Origin: JBMNMS01 sp050953445
GTDB taxonomy: Bacteria > Bacillota > Clostridia > Peptostreptococcales > Anaerovoracaceae
DNA: 64,000 nt
Direction: 5' to 3'
Assembly (NCBI GenBank): GCA_050953445.1
Contig: JBMNMS010000001.1
Location: forward strand, 682,001 to 746,000
Shown here: in pieces, positions 8,384 to 16,821 of the stretch
Layout of the letters: every line of letters starts with the position of its first letter
Numbering within the stretch: position 1 is the first letter of the stretch
Notes under the pieces: generated by a model
Told to the model about the DNA's origin: nothing
Database searches by the model: none
The model's input: the letters and a program-made list of their open reading frames with translations, nothing else
Position numbers and translations under genes: made by a program

Positions 8384-9598
8384 ATGAACTCATTAACGCT
8401 TGATAAAATATATCATGCAGCATTCATATTAAAAGATGTGGCCAGGAAAACAGACCTAATATTGGCACCCAGCCTTTGCCAAAACAACAGCATTTATTTA
8501 AAAACAGAAAACCTTCAGGTTACGGGAAGTTTTAAGCTTAGGGGAGCCTATTACAAAATAAACCAATTGGACGAAGAGGAAAGAAAGAACGGTATAATAG
8601 CCTGTAGTGCAGGCAACCACGCTCAAGGCGTCGCACTTGCGGCCTCAAAAACCAACACACCTTGCACCATTTGCATGCCCGACGGCGCACCAATCAGCAA
8701 GGTAGAAGCCACGCGACACTACGGTGCTGAAATCCGGCTTGTAGAAGGCACCTACGATGATGCCTATGAATTTGCAATGAAATTACAAGAAGAAAACGGC
8801 GGTGCCTTCATCCATCCCTTTGATGATGTAGAGGTCATCGCCGGCCAGGGAACTATTGGACTGGAAATCCTGGATCAGCTTAGCGATGTGGATGCCGTCA
8901 TAGTCCCCGTCGGAGGAGGTGGCCTTATAAGCGGTGTTGCCTTTGCCATAAAAAGCCTGAGGCCTAAATGTAAGATTTACGGCGTTCAAGCCAGCGCTGC
9001 GGATAGCATGTGCCAATCCATCAAAGAGAAGAAAAAGGTTTGCTTGAGCATGGTGGACACCTTTGCAGATGGAATTGCCGTTAAAAACCCCGGTGATTTG
9101 ACCTATGAGCTGATTAAAAAATATGTGGATGAGATGATAACCGTAACGGATGACGAGATTGCCGCAGCAATTCTAAGCCTCATGGAAAAAGAAAAACTCG
9201 TTGCAGAAGGGGCAGGAGCTGTAGCCGTTGCAGCAGCAATGTTCAATAAGATAAATCTTGAAGGTAAAAAGGTTGTCTGTCTGGTCAGCGGAGGTAACAT
9301 AGATGTGAATATTTTAAGCCGAGTAATCACTCGTGGCTTGATAATGAGCGGCAGGAGAAGCACTCTTACCATAGCTCTGGAAGACAAACCCGGGCAGTTG
9401 GTTGGAGTCAGTTCAGTAATAAGCCGTTGTGGCGGTAATGTGGTAGCTGTTCACCATGACAGTGGAGATCCCAACATGGCCATCAACAGTTGTTATCTGA
9501 AAATCACCTTGGAAACCAAGGATAGAGCACAGGTGGATGAGATACGTAAAGTTCTTACCGATGAAGGTTTTCAACTGGTTAACGATAGAGCCTGTTGA
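8384..9598 (+). CDS. ilvA: Threonine ammonia-lyase with C-terminal ACT domain
   Basis: This PLP enzyme deaminates L-threonine to 2-oxobutyrate and ammonia. The 404-aa product contains the PLP-lysine motif TGSFKLRGA near residue 50, SAGNHAQGVA, and the glycine-rich phosphate loop PVGGGGLISG. A C-terminal ACT-like domain of about 75 residues starts near TLTIALEDKPGQL. That layout fits the Firmicute catabolic/biosynthetic threonine dehydratase group (IlvA/TdcB); which role applies cannot be told. GGAGGAAGG (8367-8375) precedes the ATG at 8384; an ATG-like start nine codons earlier has no such site. The 3' end overlaps the convergent HAD gene by 20 bp. Confidence 0.92.
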   Translation: MNSLTLDKIYHAAFILKDVARKTDLILAPSLCQNNSIYLKTENLQVTGSFKLRGAYYKINQLDEEERKNGIIACSAGNHAQGVALAASKTNTPCTICMPDGAPISKVEATRHYGAEIRLVEGTYDDAYEFAMKLQEENGGAFIHPFDDVEVIAGQGTIGLEILDQLSDVDAVIVPVGGGGLISGVAFAIKSLRPKCKIYGVQASAADSMCQSIKEKKKVCLSMVDTFADGIAVKNPGDLTYELIKKYVDEMITVTDDEIAAAILSLMEKEKLVAEGAGAVAVAAAMFNKINLEGKKVVCLVSGGNIDVNILSRVITRGLIMSGRRSTLTIALEDKPGQLVGVSSVISRCGGNVVAVHHDSGDPNMAINSCYLKITLETKDRAQVDEIRKVLTDEGFQLVNDRAC

Positions 9599-10250
9599 TT
9601 TTGCCCGACAACAGATCCCAAAGATCATCCGTACGTTGTATTATAAAATCCGGCCCCTGTGGTCCGGATTTTTCTTCATCAGTAACCGCAAGAGCCCATC
9701 CTACCAGAACAGATTTGACACCGGCATTCCTTGCACAATTAATATCGAACATGGAATCCCCTACAAAAAGAGCTTCCTTAGGTCCTGCGTCCAACCTTTC
9801 CAATGCAATATTCAAAGGTTCAGGATCCGGTTTGTGCTTCTTTGTGTCATCTGCTGTAATGATACAATCAAAATAAGACTGTATACCATACTTCTCCATC
9901 CCCTCATAGGTTGTGGAAGCAAGCCTTGAAGTAACGAGCCCCAACATATAGCGCTCCTGCTTTAAATCCGAAAGGAGTTCCTTAACCCCGGGAAAAAGTT
10001 TGATAAGATCACCAAAATTCTCCCTGTGAAAACTTCTGTAAATCTCGACCCCCTCCTCCACCGGTATATGAGGAAGGACCTTTTTCATCGTTATACCCAA
10101 AGGTTCGCCAAAGGTTCGAATTATCTCTTCAATTGGGCGCTCCCTACCTTCCACAATGCGGAAAGTATGCTGCCACGACTGTATTATGACTTCATTTGTA
10201 TTCATTATAGTTCCATCGAAGTCAAAAAGTATTGTATTATAACTATTCAT
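9579..10250 (-). CDS. HAD-superfamily phosphatase (PpaX / phosphoglycolate phosphatase type)
   Basis: The 223-aa protein carries the four HAD motifs: DFDGT (nucleophile D10 and acid D12), LVTSR, the lysine in KKHKPDPEP, and FVGDSMFD. A helical cap domain lies between motifs I and II. The family includes pyrophosphatase PpaX and phosphoglycolate phosphatase; the exact substrate is not readable from the sequence. Its last 20 bases overlap the end of ilvA on the opposite strand, and no intrinsic terminator separates the two genes. Upstream it follows prfB by about 30 bp and may be co-transcribed with it. Confidence 0.85.
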   Translation of the reverse strand: MNSYNTILFDFDGTIMNTNEVIIQSWQHTFRIVEGRERPIEEIIRTFGEPLGITMKKVLPHIPVEEGVEIYRSFHRENFGDLIKLFPGVKELLSDLKQERYMLGLVTSRLASTTYEGMEKYGIQSYFDCIITADDTKKHKPDPEPLNIALERLDAGPKEALFVGDSMFDINCARNAGVKSVLVGWALAVTDEEKSGPQGPDFIIQRTDDLWDLLSGKINRLYR

Positions 10251-10278
10251 ATCTTATTCTGTTCTTCCCTCACCCTCA

Positions 10279-11380
10279 TTAACTACGCTGCTTCAATTTC
10301 TCATTGATAAAATAATCTAAATCCCCATCCATTACGCTTTGCACATTTCCAACCTCAGCTTCAGTCCGATGATCCTTAACCATGGAATAAGGATGAAAAA
10401 CATAGGATCTTATTTGATTCCCCCAGGTTATCTGACCAAAATCCCCCCTTAGGTCATCAATTTTTTCCTTCTGTTCAGCTATTGCTAATTCCATCAGCTT
10501 GGATTTCAATATGCGCATAGCCATATCTTTGTTCTGGTGCTGCGACCGCTCATTCTGACATGATACTACAATATTTGTAGGAAGATGCGTAATTCGGATT
10601 GCCGAATCAGTTTTATTCACATGCTGTCCACCAGCACCGCTGGACCTGAATGTATCTATCCTTAAATCATCAGGATTGATTTCCACATCGATATCATCAT
10701 CTATTTCCGGCATGACATCTAACGACGAAAAGGAAGTATGCCGTCTTCCGGAGGAATCATAAGGTGAAATTCTCACTATGCGATGAACACCCTTTTCATT
10801 TTTAAGATAACCGTAGGCATGCTCCCCCTCCACTCGCAGAGTCGCACTTTTTATACCACCCTCCGCTGCATACTGAATGTCAAAAACGGTAATCTTGTAC
10901 CCCTTTCTCTCAGCCCACCTGGTGTACATCCTCAGAAGCATTTCAGCCCAATCCTGTGCATCGAGCCCTCCGCTACCTGCGTGTATTGATACAATGGCAT
11001 TGTTCGAATCGTATTCACCATCAAGCAACGTCTTTATACGCATATCCTCAAAATCATCCTTATATGCGTTATAGGCCTCTACTATCTCTGGGACGATCTC
11101 CTCATTTTCTTCTTCCTCTGCAAGTGAAATCAATAGTTCCACCTCTTCCAACCGTGTGCACAGACTTTTATACTCTTCCAATTTGGTATCTAACTGCTTT
11201 TTCCTTTTCAGCAATTGCTGGGCCGCCTCATGGTCATCCCAGAACCCTTCCTTTTCTATTCGGCTATCTATCTCCTTAAGTTCTAATGAAATTCCTGCCA
11301 GGTCAAAGGGACTCCCCCATTTCTTTTAGATTTTGCATTTCACTGGAAAGCTCATATTTGATTTGATCAAGCATAATCAT
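10279..11380 (-). CDS. prfB: Peptide chain release factor 2, expressed by programmed +1 frameshift
   Basis: RF2 reads UGA and UAA stop codons and triggers peptide release. The gene is in two frames. Frame 0 runs from ATG 11380 for 25 codons to an in-frame TGA at 11305-11303; a +1 shift at CTT-T-GAC continues in the frame that ends at 10279, giving about 366 aa, the normal RF2 length. The anticodon-like SPF-type region lies around the family's recognition loop, and the catalytic GGQ (SSGAGGQHVNK) is present. A start at the internal ATG 11214 would drop the N-terminal domain and is rejected. The gene starts 16 bases after secA, so secA-prfB is an operon. The frameshift lets RF2 level control its own synthesis. 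Confidence 0.95.
11302..11318 (-). promoter_or_regulatory. RF2 autoregulatory frameshift site
   Basis: The reverse strand reads GGGGGAGTCCCTTTGAC: a Shine-Dalgarno-like G-run, a short spacer, and the slippery CUU followed by UGA-C. This is the classic RF2 element, in which a slow UGA read favours the +1 slip. Confidence 0.93.
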
Positions 11381-11395
11381 TTTCTCACATCCTTT

Positions 11396-14149
11396 TTAAT
11401 TAATTCCACAACAGTTTTTATATTTTTTACCGCTACCGCATGGACAAGGATCATTTCTTCCAACCTTGGCTTCTGTACGCCTTATCGGAACAGGCTTTTC
11501 TCTACGCCTTGATGCCTCAATGGCAGCTTCATTCATTTCGGGTCCTGCGTCGTATTCTCTTCCCTCCCCAAGAAAATCTTCTTTTTTACCTTCACCGACA
11601 TTCATTACCTGTCTTCTTTCCGTTTGAGTCTGCACCGTAACATTAAAACAGAATCTGACCGTATCATCCTTTATGGATTTAATCATAAGCTCAAACATAT
11701 CAAAGCCTTCCGCATTGTATGCATGAGCAGGATCCTGTTGCCCCACAGCCCTAAGTCCTATTCCTCTGCGCAATTGATCCATAGCATCGATATGATCCAT
11801 CCATTTATTATCCACCACACGCAGCAACACCATACGTTCCAGTTCCCTCATTCTTTCAGGAGTTATTTCCTCCTCCTTCAAAGTATAAAGTCTTTCGAAT
11901 TCAGCAATTACATCCTGCAACAATTGTCCCTTTGTTAAATCCCTCATTTCGCCTTCACTGTATTGGGGTCCTTTGAAAGCCTCAGCAAATTTTCGCAAGT
12001 CTTTTTCCAGACCGACCAGGTCCCACTCTTCCGAATATTTAGAAGCATTTGTACAATAATCCACACTCTCCTCGGCTATCTCCTTGACCATGGACATAAT
12101 ATGATCTCGTAAATCTTCTCCGTTTAGAACCCTGCGCCTCTCTTCATAAATGACGGTACGCTGCTTATTCATAACATCGTCATATTGCAAAACATATTTC
12201 CTTATGGAAAAGTTTCTTCCTTCAACCTTCTTCTGGGCATTTTCAATAGTTTTCGTTAGCATACCCGCCTCAAGGGGTTCATCTTCGCCAACACCAAGTT
12301 TGCCAACCAACCCCTGAATTCTATCACCGCCAAACAAGCGCATGAGTTCGTCTTCCAAGGAAATAAAGAACTGGGTTGATCCCGGATCCCCCTGACGCCC
12401 CGCACGACCCCTGAGCTGATTATCTATTCTCCTGGATTCATGTCTTTCCGTACCTACTATATGAAGGCCCCCCAACTCTATAACCTTTGACTGTTCTCCG
12501 GCCCTCTCCTCTTTATACTTTTCATATAGCCTTCCATACTCCTCCCTGGCCCTTATCAATGCGGGATCCTCCAATGGAACAAAGCTGGAAGCATAGGATA
12601 TACTGATCTCATCGTATCCTAACTTGCGCATCTCTTTTTTAGCCTCAAAATCAGGATTGCCGCCCAATATAATGTCTGTACCACGCCCCGCCATATTGGT
12701 AGCAATAGTCACAGCTCCAAGGCGACCTGCTTCTGCAATGATTTCTGCTTCCTTTTCATGATGTTTAGCATTCAGGACATTGTGTTTAATTCCTCTTCTT
12801 TTTAATAGGTTGCTGATAATTTCCGATCTTTCAATGGAGATGGTTCCAACCAAAACCGGCTGCCCCTTTTCATGTCTTTCGGCAATTCTGTTAGCAATAG
12901 CAGTAAACTTTCCCCTTTCGGTACCATAGATGGAATCATCCATATCAATCCTGGCTATAGGTCTATTGGTAGGTATTTCAACCACGTCCATATTGTAGAT
13001 ATCCCTAAATTCTTCTTCCTCTGTCCTTGCCGTACCTGTCATCCCAGCCAATTTTCTATACATACGAAAATAATTCTGCAAGGTAATGGTTGCCAGTGTT
13101 TTAGATTCTTCCCTAACCTTCATTCCTTCCTTGGCCTCAATAGCCTGATGAAGTCCCTCACTATACCTTCTCCCAAACATTAGACGTCCTGTGAATTCAT
13201 CAACTATGACTACTTCACCATCTTTAACGATATAGTCCACATCCCTCTTCATCAAATTATGAGCCTTCAAAGCCTGTAATACATGATGATTGATTTCCAT
13301 ATTCTCAGGATCAGAAAAATTTTCTACCTTAAAAAACTTTTCACACTTAGTAACACCAACCTCCGTCAGCGACACTGTGCGATCCTTTTCATCCATGGTG
13401 AAATCAAAGCCTTCCCGAAATCCGCTGACAAACTTATTTGCCAACCCATATAAATCGGTGGATTTATCTCCGGAACCTGAAATTATTAGAGGCGTTCTTG
13501 CCTCATCTATTAGAATGCTATCAACCTCGTCCACGATTGCAAAATTAAGCTCCCTTTGTACCAGCGACTCCTTATAGATAATCATATTATCCCTAAGGTA
13601 ATCAAAACCAAATTCGTTATTGGTACCATAAGTCACATCCGCCTGATAAGCTGCCACCCTTTCCTCCTGGCTTATACCGTGAACCACACAGCCTATGCTG
13701 AGACCTAGAAAAGTATATAGCTTTCCCATCCACTCCATGTCACGCCTTGCAAGATAGTCGTTTACCGTCACCACGTGAACTCCCTTTCCTTCCAAGGCGT
13801 TTAAATAGACCGGCAAAGTAGCTACAAGGGTTTTGCCCTCCCCTGTTTTCATCTCTGCAATTCTTCCCTGGTGAAGAACCACTCCACCAATAAGCTGAAC
13901 ACGAAAATGCTTCATGCCAAGTGATCGCCACGATGCCTCCCTAATTACAGCAAAAGCCTCCGGAAGTATTTGGTCCAAGGTTTCACCTTCCGCAATACGC
14001 GCCTTGAATTTATCGGTCATACCGCGCAGCTCCTCATCGCTCATGGCCTGCATTTGCGGTTCCAATGCCTCTATTGAATCGGCAATCTTCTCGATTTTTT
14101 TTACCTCTTTTGCGTTTAGGTCTCCAAAAATCTTTTCTAAAAATCCCAT
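11396..14149 (-). CDS. secA: Preprotein translocase ATPase SecA
   Basis: SecA is the motor that drives unfolded preproteins through the SecYEG channel. The 917-aa product has Walker A EMKTGEGKT near residues 99-107, the DEVDSILIDEARTPL DEAD-like motif, the preprotein cross-linking region, the second nucleotide fold (GRGTDI, QLRGRAGRQGDPG), and a C-terminal zinc motif CPCGSGKKYKNCC that binds SecB or ribosomes. A TTG start 10 codons upstream is in frame, but the MGFLEKIFGD start at 14149 matches the family. A promoter candidate lies 42-70 bp upstream, and prfB follows directly. The hpf gene often found upstream of secA in Firmicutes is absent. Confidence 0.96.
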   Translation of the reverse strand: MGFLEKIFGDLNAKEVKKIEKIADSIEALEPQMQAMSDEELRGMTDKFKARIAEGETLDQILPEAFAVIREASWRSLGMKHFRVQLIGGVVLHQGRIAEMKTGEGKTLVATLPVYLNALEGKGVHVVTVNDYLARRDMEWMGKLYTFLGLSIGCVVHGISQEERVAAYQADVTYGTNNEFGFDYLRDNMIIYKESLVQRELNFAIVDEVDSILIDEARTPLIISGSGDKSTDLYGLANKFVSGFREGFDFTMDEKDRTVSLTEVGVTKCEKFFKVENFSDPENMEINHHVLQALKAHNLMKRDVDYIVKDGEVVIVDEFTGRLMFGRRYSEGLHQAIEAKEGMKVREESKTLATITLQNYFRMYRKLAGMTGTARTEEEEFRDIYNMDVVEIPTNRPIARIDMDDSIYGTERGKFTAIANRIAERHEKGQPVLVGTISIERSEIISNLLKRRGIKHNVLNAKHHEKEAEIIAEAGRLGAVTIATNMAGRGTDIILGGNPDFEAKKEMRKLGYDEISISYASSFVPLEDPALIRAREEYGRLYEKYKEERAGEQSKVIELGGLHIVGTERHESRRIDNQLRGRAGRQGDPGSTQFFISLEDELMRLFGGDRIQGLVGKLGVGEDEPLEAGMLTKTIENAQKKVEGRNFSIRKYVLQYDDVMNKQRTVIYEERRRVLNGEDLRDHIMSMVKEIAEESVDYCTNASKYSEEWDLVGLEKDLRKFAEAFKGPQYSEGEMRDLTKGQLLQDVIAEFERLYTLKEEEITPERMRELERMVLLRVVDNKWMDHIDAMDQLRRGIGLRAVGQQDPAHAYNAEGFDMFELMIKSIKDDTVRFCFNVTVQTQTERRQVMNVGEGKKEDFLGEGREYDAGPEMNEAAIEASRRREKPVPIRRTEAKVGRNDPCPCGSGKKYKNCCGIN

Positions 14150-14190
14150 TGACAGATCTCTCTTTCTTAATTGCTTCAAAACATGAAAAA

Positions 14191-14219
14191 ATTATAACAT
14201 AAAGAAATTTATAAATCAA
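14191..14219 (-). promoter_or_regulatory. Promoter of secA-prfB
   Basis: On the reverse strand TTGATT (14219-14214), 17 bp, then TATAAT (14196-14191). It lies between the orphan terminator at 14254-14301 and the secA start, so secA appears to be transcribed independently of the upstream unit. Confidence 0.65.
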
Positions 14220-14253
14220 AAGCAAGAAGGGGAATGGTTATCTTGGTTATCAA

Positions 14254-14301
14254 CAAAAAATAGTAACGCCAATCACCACTACTTCCGATGATTGGCGTTA
14301 C
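14254..14301 (-). terminator. Strong intrinsic terminator of an orphan transcription unit
   Basis: A perfect 13-bp stem (14289-14301 with 14263-14275) with a 13-nt loop is followed on the reverse strand by TATTTTTTG. No conventional gene lies upstream on this strand within 900 bp. Confidence 0.85.
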
Positions 14302-14496
14302 CCTTCCGTTTTGCTTTTTAAGATGTCCGTAATGGCCACCTTCCTTTCTGGCTGATTTCTCAACCACCTTCTCCAAAACATTAGATGATTCTTTATGCAC
14401 ATCTACCCTTTTCCAACTTTGCCGAATCTTTCAATCCTAGTTCTTTAAATTTTTGGTTGTTTGGATGTTCAGTCTTGCGGTCTTTCGGTCTTTCAG

Positions 14497-14586
14497 CTCC
14501 TTCGAACCTTTTAGCCCTTTCGAACCTTTTAGCTCTTTCGAACCTTTTAGCTCTTTCGAACCTTTTAGCTCTTTCGAACCTTTTAA
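14497..14586. repeat. Five tandem copies of an 18-bp unit
   Basis: Copies begin at 14497, 14515, 14533, 14551 and 14569. The consensus is CTCTTTCGAACCTTTTAG; copies 1, 2 and 5 each differ by one base and copies 3 and 4 are identical. Each unit contains the palindrome TTCGAA. Unit length is a multiple of three, so any reading frame through it stays in phase. There are no spacers, so it is not a CRISPR array. Confidence 0.95.
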
Positions 14587-14705
14587 TTTTTCTAAACTTC
14601 CGACTTCCTAATCCTAAGTTCTATGGATTTCTTGATCCTTTGCTCATCAGCTCTCGGATCTGTCAGCTTTAAGTTGTTTCGAATCATCTCCTGCTTTGTA
14701 TGAAC

Positions 14706-14734
14706 ATTATAGCATGTTGCTTTAGCCAATGCAA
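14706..14734 (-). promoter_or_regulatory. Promoter of the orphan transcript
   Basis: On the reverse strand TTGCAT (14734-14729), 17-bp spacer, TATAAT (14711-14706). The predicted start is near 14699. Confidence 0.6.
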
Positions 14735-15074
14735 TACCCTTTTTTAAAATTTTCTGAATTATTTCATAAATTAATTTTTTGACAACTCCGGAAACGATGG
14801 TATTTTTTACATTGCAGAATTACCCTTAAAACCGCTACGGGTAAATTCCTTATGCAAGGATTGCAGACTTAGGGCCTTTTTTAGAAGTCCTGAACAACTT
14901 TTTGTTTCCTTACATTACCATTTAACAATGCAATCCCCCCGGTTTAGATTTAGCTACTTTTAGGTGCGATCATCCAGGGAAAGATGTTTGTGCTTAACCT
15001 TCTAATACCCATAGTCAATTCCTAATCCGGCAAAACTCTAAACTCCGTTGTACTCCCTTATTGTACCATTTTCT

Positions 15075-15113
15075 TTTGTGCTTTATAGGTGACAATATCA
15101 TTTGTGCTTTATA
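15075..15113. repeat. Two direct repeats of TTTGTGCTTTATA upstream of the liv promoter
   Basis: Identical 13-bp copies at 15075-15087 and 15101-15113, 26 bp apart start to start, end 27 bp before the -35 hexamer. The spacing could suit a regulator binding two sites. The rest of 14735-15140 shows no supported gene; it is AT-rich with several short imperfect repeats. Confidence 0.6.
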
Positions 15114-15140
15114 CCTTTAATAAAATTACTTTTGTTTCCA

Positions 15141-15169
15141 TTGACAATACAACCTCTCCATGCTATCAT
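15141..15169 (+). promoter_or_regulatory. Promoter of the liv operon
   Basis: Consensus TTGACA (15141-15146), 17-bp spacer, TATCAT (15164-15169). Predicted transcription start near 15175, at the 5' end of the T-box leader. Confidence 0.8.
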
Positions 15170-15174
15170 TTAAT

Positions 15175-15467
15175 GACGAAAAGCTATGATGGAAACCACG
15201 TTGAAAAACAGCTTTTACAGAGAGCCGGGGGGTGCTGTGACCCGGTAAAGCCTTTCAACCGACATCCTTCCCGAGCCGGTAGCTGAACGCAGATATTTTG
15301 ATCTGTCAATAGGTGTCCCCGGATAGCCCCGTTAAAGGCTGGAACCGATTAACAGTTCCGTAAGTGGCCCTATGATTGTACCTGAAAAGGTATGGGGCAA
15401 TTTGAGTGGTACCGCGTGAAGGTCTTTCCCTTCTCGTCTCAAATGAGGCGGGAAGGTTTTGTTTTTT
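15175..15467 (+). promoter_or_regulatory. T-box leader (tRNA-sensing riboswitch) of livKHMGF
   Basis: The conserved T-box core TGGTACCGCG (15407-15416) is followed by an intrinsic terminator. Upstream, stem I is visible: AGCTA/TAGCT at the base, GTTGAAA/TTTCAAC in the middle, a CAGAGAGCC AG-bulge-like motif and an apical CCGGG/CCCGG stem. The specifier loop falls between TTTCAAC and TTCC and reads CGACATCC, so ATC (15264-15266, isoleucine) is the best candidate codon. The loop lacks the usual AGUA/GAA context, so this is tentative. The bulge TGGT would pair with an ACCA tRNA end (discriminator A), compatible with Ile, Leu or Val. Uncharged tRNA should turn the transporter on. Confidence 0.9.
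15429..15467 (+). terminator. T-box intrinsic terminator
   Basis: A 12-bp stem (15429-15440 with 15445-15456, including two G-U pairs) with an AAAT loop is followed by TTTTGTTTTTT. Confidence 0.9.
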
Positions 15468-15543
15468 AAATTTTCGGTGTTGCCATAACCCGAAAAACTT
15501 ATGTGTATATAACTATTATTCAAAAATCAGGAGGTATTATTCT

Positions 15544-16722
15544 ATGAAGAAAAGTAAATCTATAGCCCTTGTGCTCACCCTAATGCTTATTATAGGCGCA
15601 CTTGCGGGATGTGGAAACGGAGCAGGTGTTGAAGAAGGTGACGATGTTATTATCATCGGTCTCAACTACGAGCTTACCGGCGACTACGCCCAGTATGGCA
15701 AGGGCTGTGCTTTAGGTATTGAGATGGCTGTCAATGAAATTAATGAAGCTGGTGGTATTGACGGTAAAATGATTAAAATTGAAAAGGTTGACAATAAGTC
15801 TGACAACAACGAAGCTATGAATGTGGCAACCAGGCTAGCTACCCAGGATAATGTTGTTACAATGCTTGGACCTGCCACCTCCGGTGCTTTTAAGGCTACC
15901 CATTCAGTTGCTGACCAGTATAAAATACCTGTAATATCCTGTTCATCTACAGCTAACGATGTTACAGTAGATGCAAAAGGCAAGGTGCGCGATTGGGTCT
16001 TCCGTACCTGCTATAATGACAACTTCCAGGGCAGTGTAATGGGCTCCTTTGCTTATAATGATCTGTCCGCTGTGAAGGCAATCATACTTTCGGATAAAGG
16101 TAATGACTACTCTCAGGGACTATCCGAAAGCTTTGAAAAAACCTTCACTGATCTTGGGGGGACCATCGTATCCAAGGAATACTTCACCGCTGCTGACAAC
16201 GATTTCAGTCCTGTCCTGACCAATATCAAAGCAAAAGAATACGATGTCATTTTCCTACCAGCCTATTACGAAAGTGTGGGACCAATCATTAAACAAGCAA
16301 GGGCTGCCGGCATTGATGCGCCAATTCTTGGGGCTGATGGTTATGACTCCGAAAAAATGCTTGAACTTGCAGGATCCAAAGAAGCACTTAACAATGTGTT
16401 CTTCACAAATCACTATTCCTCAGGAGATACAGCAGAAGATGTTGTAACCTTCGTGCAAAATTTCAAAGCTGCCCACAATGGTGCAGAGCCTAGTGGATTT
16501 AATGCCTTAGGTTATGACCTTGCCTACTTCGCTGCCGATGCCATAAAGAGAGCAGGCTCTACCGATACCGATGCAATTCGTCAGGCATTAGCCAAAACGG
16601 TAGATTTTAAGGGTGTGACAGGAACCTTCTCTATTGACGAAAACCATGACCCTGTAAAAAGTACTGTTATCATAGAGTTTGTAGACGGGGTTCAGACCTT
16701 TAAGACTAAAGCAGGTCTTTAA
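15544..16722 (+). CDS. livK: Branched-chain amino acid ABC transporter, substrate-binding lipoprotein
   Basis: This is the extracellular receptor that captures the amino acid and delivers it to LivHM. The 392-aa product begins with a lipoprotein signal peptide and lipobox ALAGC (Cys at about residue 23). It continues as a periplasmic-binding fold of the Leu/Ile/Val family, with VIIIGLNYELTGDYAQYGKG, an EINEAGGIDGK motif, and LGPATSGAF followed by the VISCSSTAND pocket. AGGAGGT at 15529-15535 fixes the ATG at 15544; an in-frame upstream start would lie inside the T-box terminator. It is the first gene of the operon and is followed by a strong intercistronic hairpin that may raise its level over the membrane genes. 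Confidence 0.93.
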   Translation: MKKSKSIALVLTLMLIIGALAGCGNGAGVEEGDDVIIIGLNYELTGDYAQYGKGCALGIEMAVNEINEAGGIDGKMIKIEKVDNKSDNNEAMNVATRLATQDNVVTMLGPATSGAFKATHSVADQYKIPVISCSSTANDVTVDAKGKVRDWVFRTCYNDNFQGSVMGSFAYNDLSAVKAIILSDKGNDYSQGLSESFEKTFTDLGGTIVSKEYFTAADNDFSPVLTNIKAKEYDVIFLPAYYESVGPIIKQARAAGIDAPILGADGYDSEKMLELAGSKEALNNVFFTNHYSSGDTAEDVVTFVQNFKAAHNGAEPSGFNALGYDLAYFAADAIKRAGSTDTDAIRQALAKTVDFKGVTGTFSIDENHDPVKSTVIIEFVDGVQTFKTKAGL

Positions 16723-16769
16723 CTAACGGAACCCTCGATTGTACAATAATCTTTAATAAATAAACATTA

Positions 16770-16802
16770 TTACCCGATGCACAAAAATAGTGCATCGGGT
16801 AA
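16770..16802 (+). other. Intercistronic hairpin between livK and livH
   Basis: A perfect 13-bp stem (16770-16782 with 16790-16802) with an AAAAATA loop and no U-run after it. Such structures commonly protect the upstream message from 3' decay or give partial termination, so the binding protein outnumbers the permeases. That role is inferred. Confidence 0.75.
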
Positions 16803-16821
16803 ATGATGGGAAAAGAAAGAT

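Larger units (their letters stand above)
14254..14699 (-). ncRNA. Candidate orphan transcript (small RNA or short-peptide mRNA) upstream of secA
   Basis: A promoter (14734-14706) and a strong terminator (14301-14254) bracket about 450 bp with no convincing gene. The reverse-strand product is purine-rich and contains five tandem 18-nt units. Open frames across it are short and lack a well-placed ribosome binding site: a 31-codon frame from ATG 14687 has AGGAG abutting the start codon, and a 63-codon frame from 14400 would run through the terminator hairpin. Coding of a very short peptide cannot be excluded. I do not recognise an RNA family. Confidence 0.45.

Noticed and set aside
10279..11214. 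prfB starting at the internal ATG 11214
   Set aside because: This would remove the N-terminal domain; the frame is open upstream to the frameshift site and the joined protein has normal RF2 length.
14209..14400. Reverse-strand 63-codon frame ending near secA
   Set aside because: It runs straight through a 13-bp terminator hairpin and its last third would be encoded by the terminator and the secA promoter region.
14300..14400. Second T-box upstream of secA
   Set aside because: A GGTGGCCATTACGG stretch looks superficially similar, but the TGGNACCGCG core and the antiterminator pairing are missing.
14497..14586. CRISPR-like repeat array
   Set aside because: The 18-bp units are directly adjacent with no spacers and there are no cas genes in the window.
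14385..14672. Forward-strand open frame with repeated LLALSN units
   Set aside because: It is a translation of the 18-bp DNA repeats, has no ribosome binding site, and the promoter and terminator point to reverse-strand transcription.
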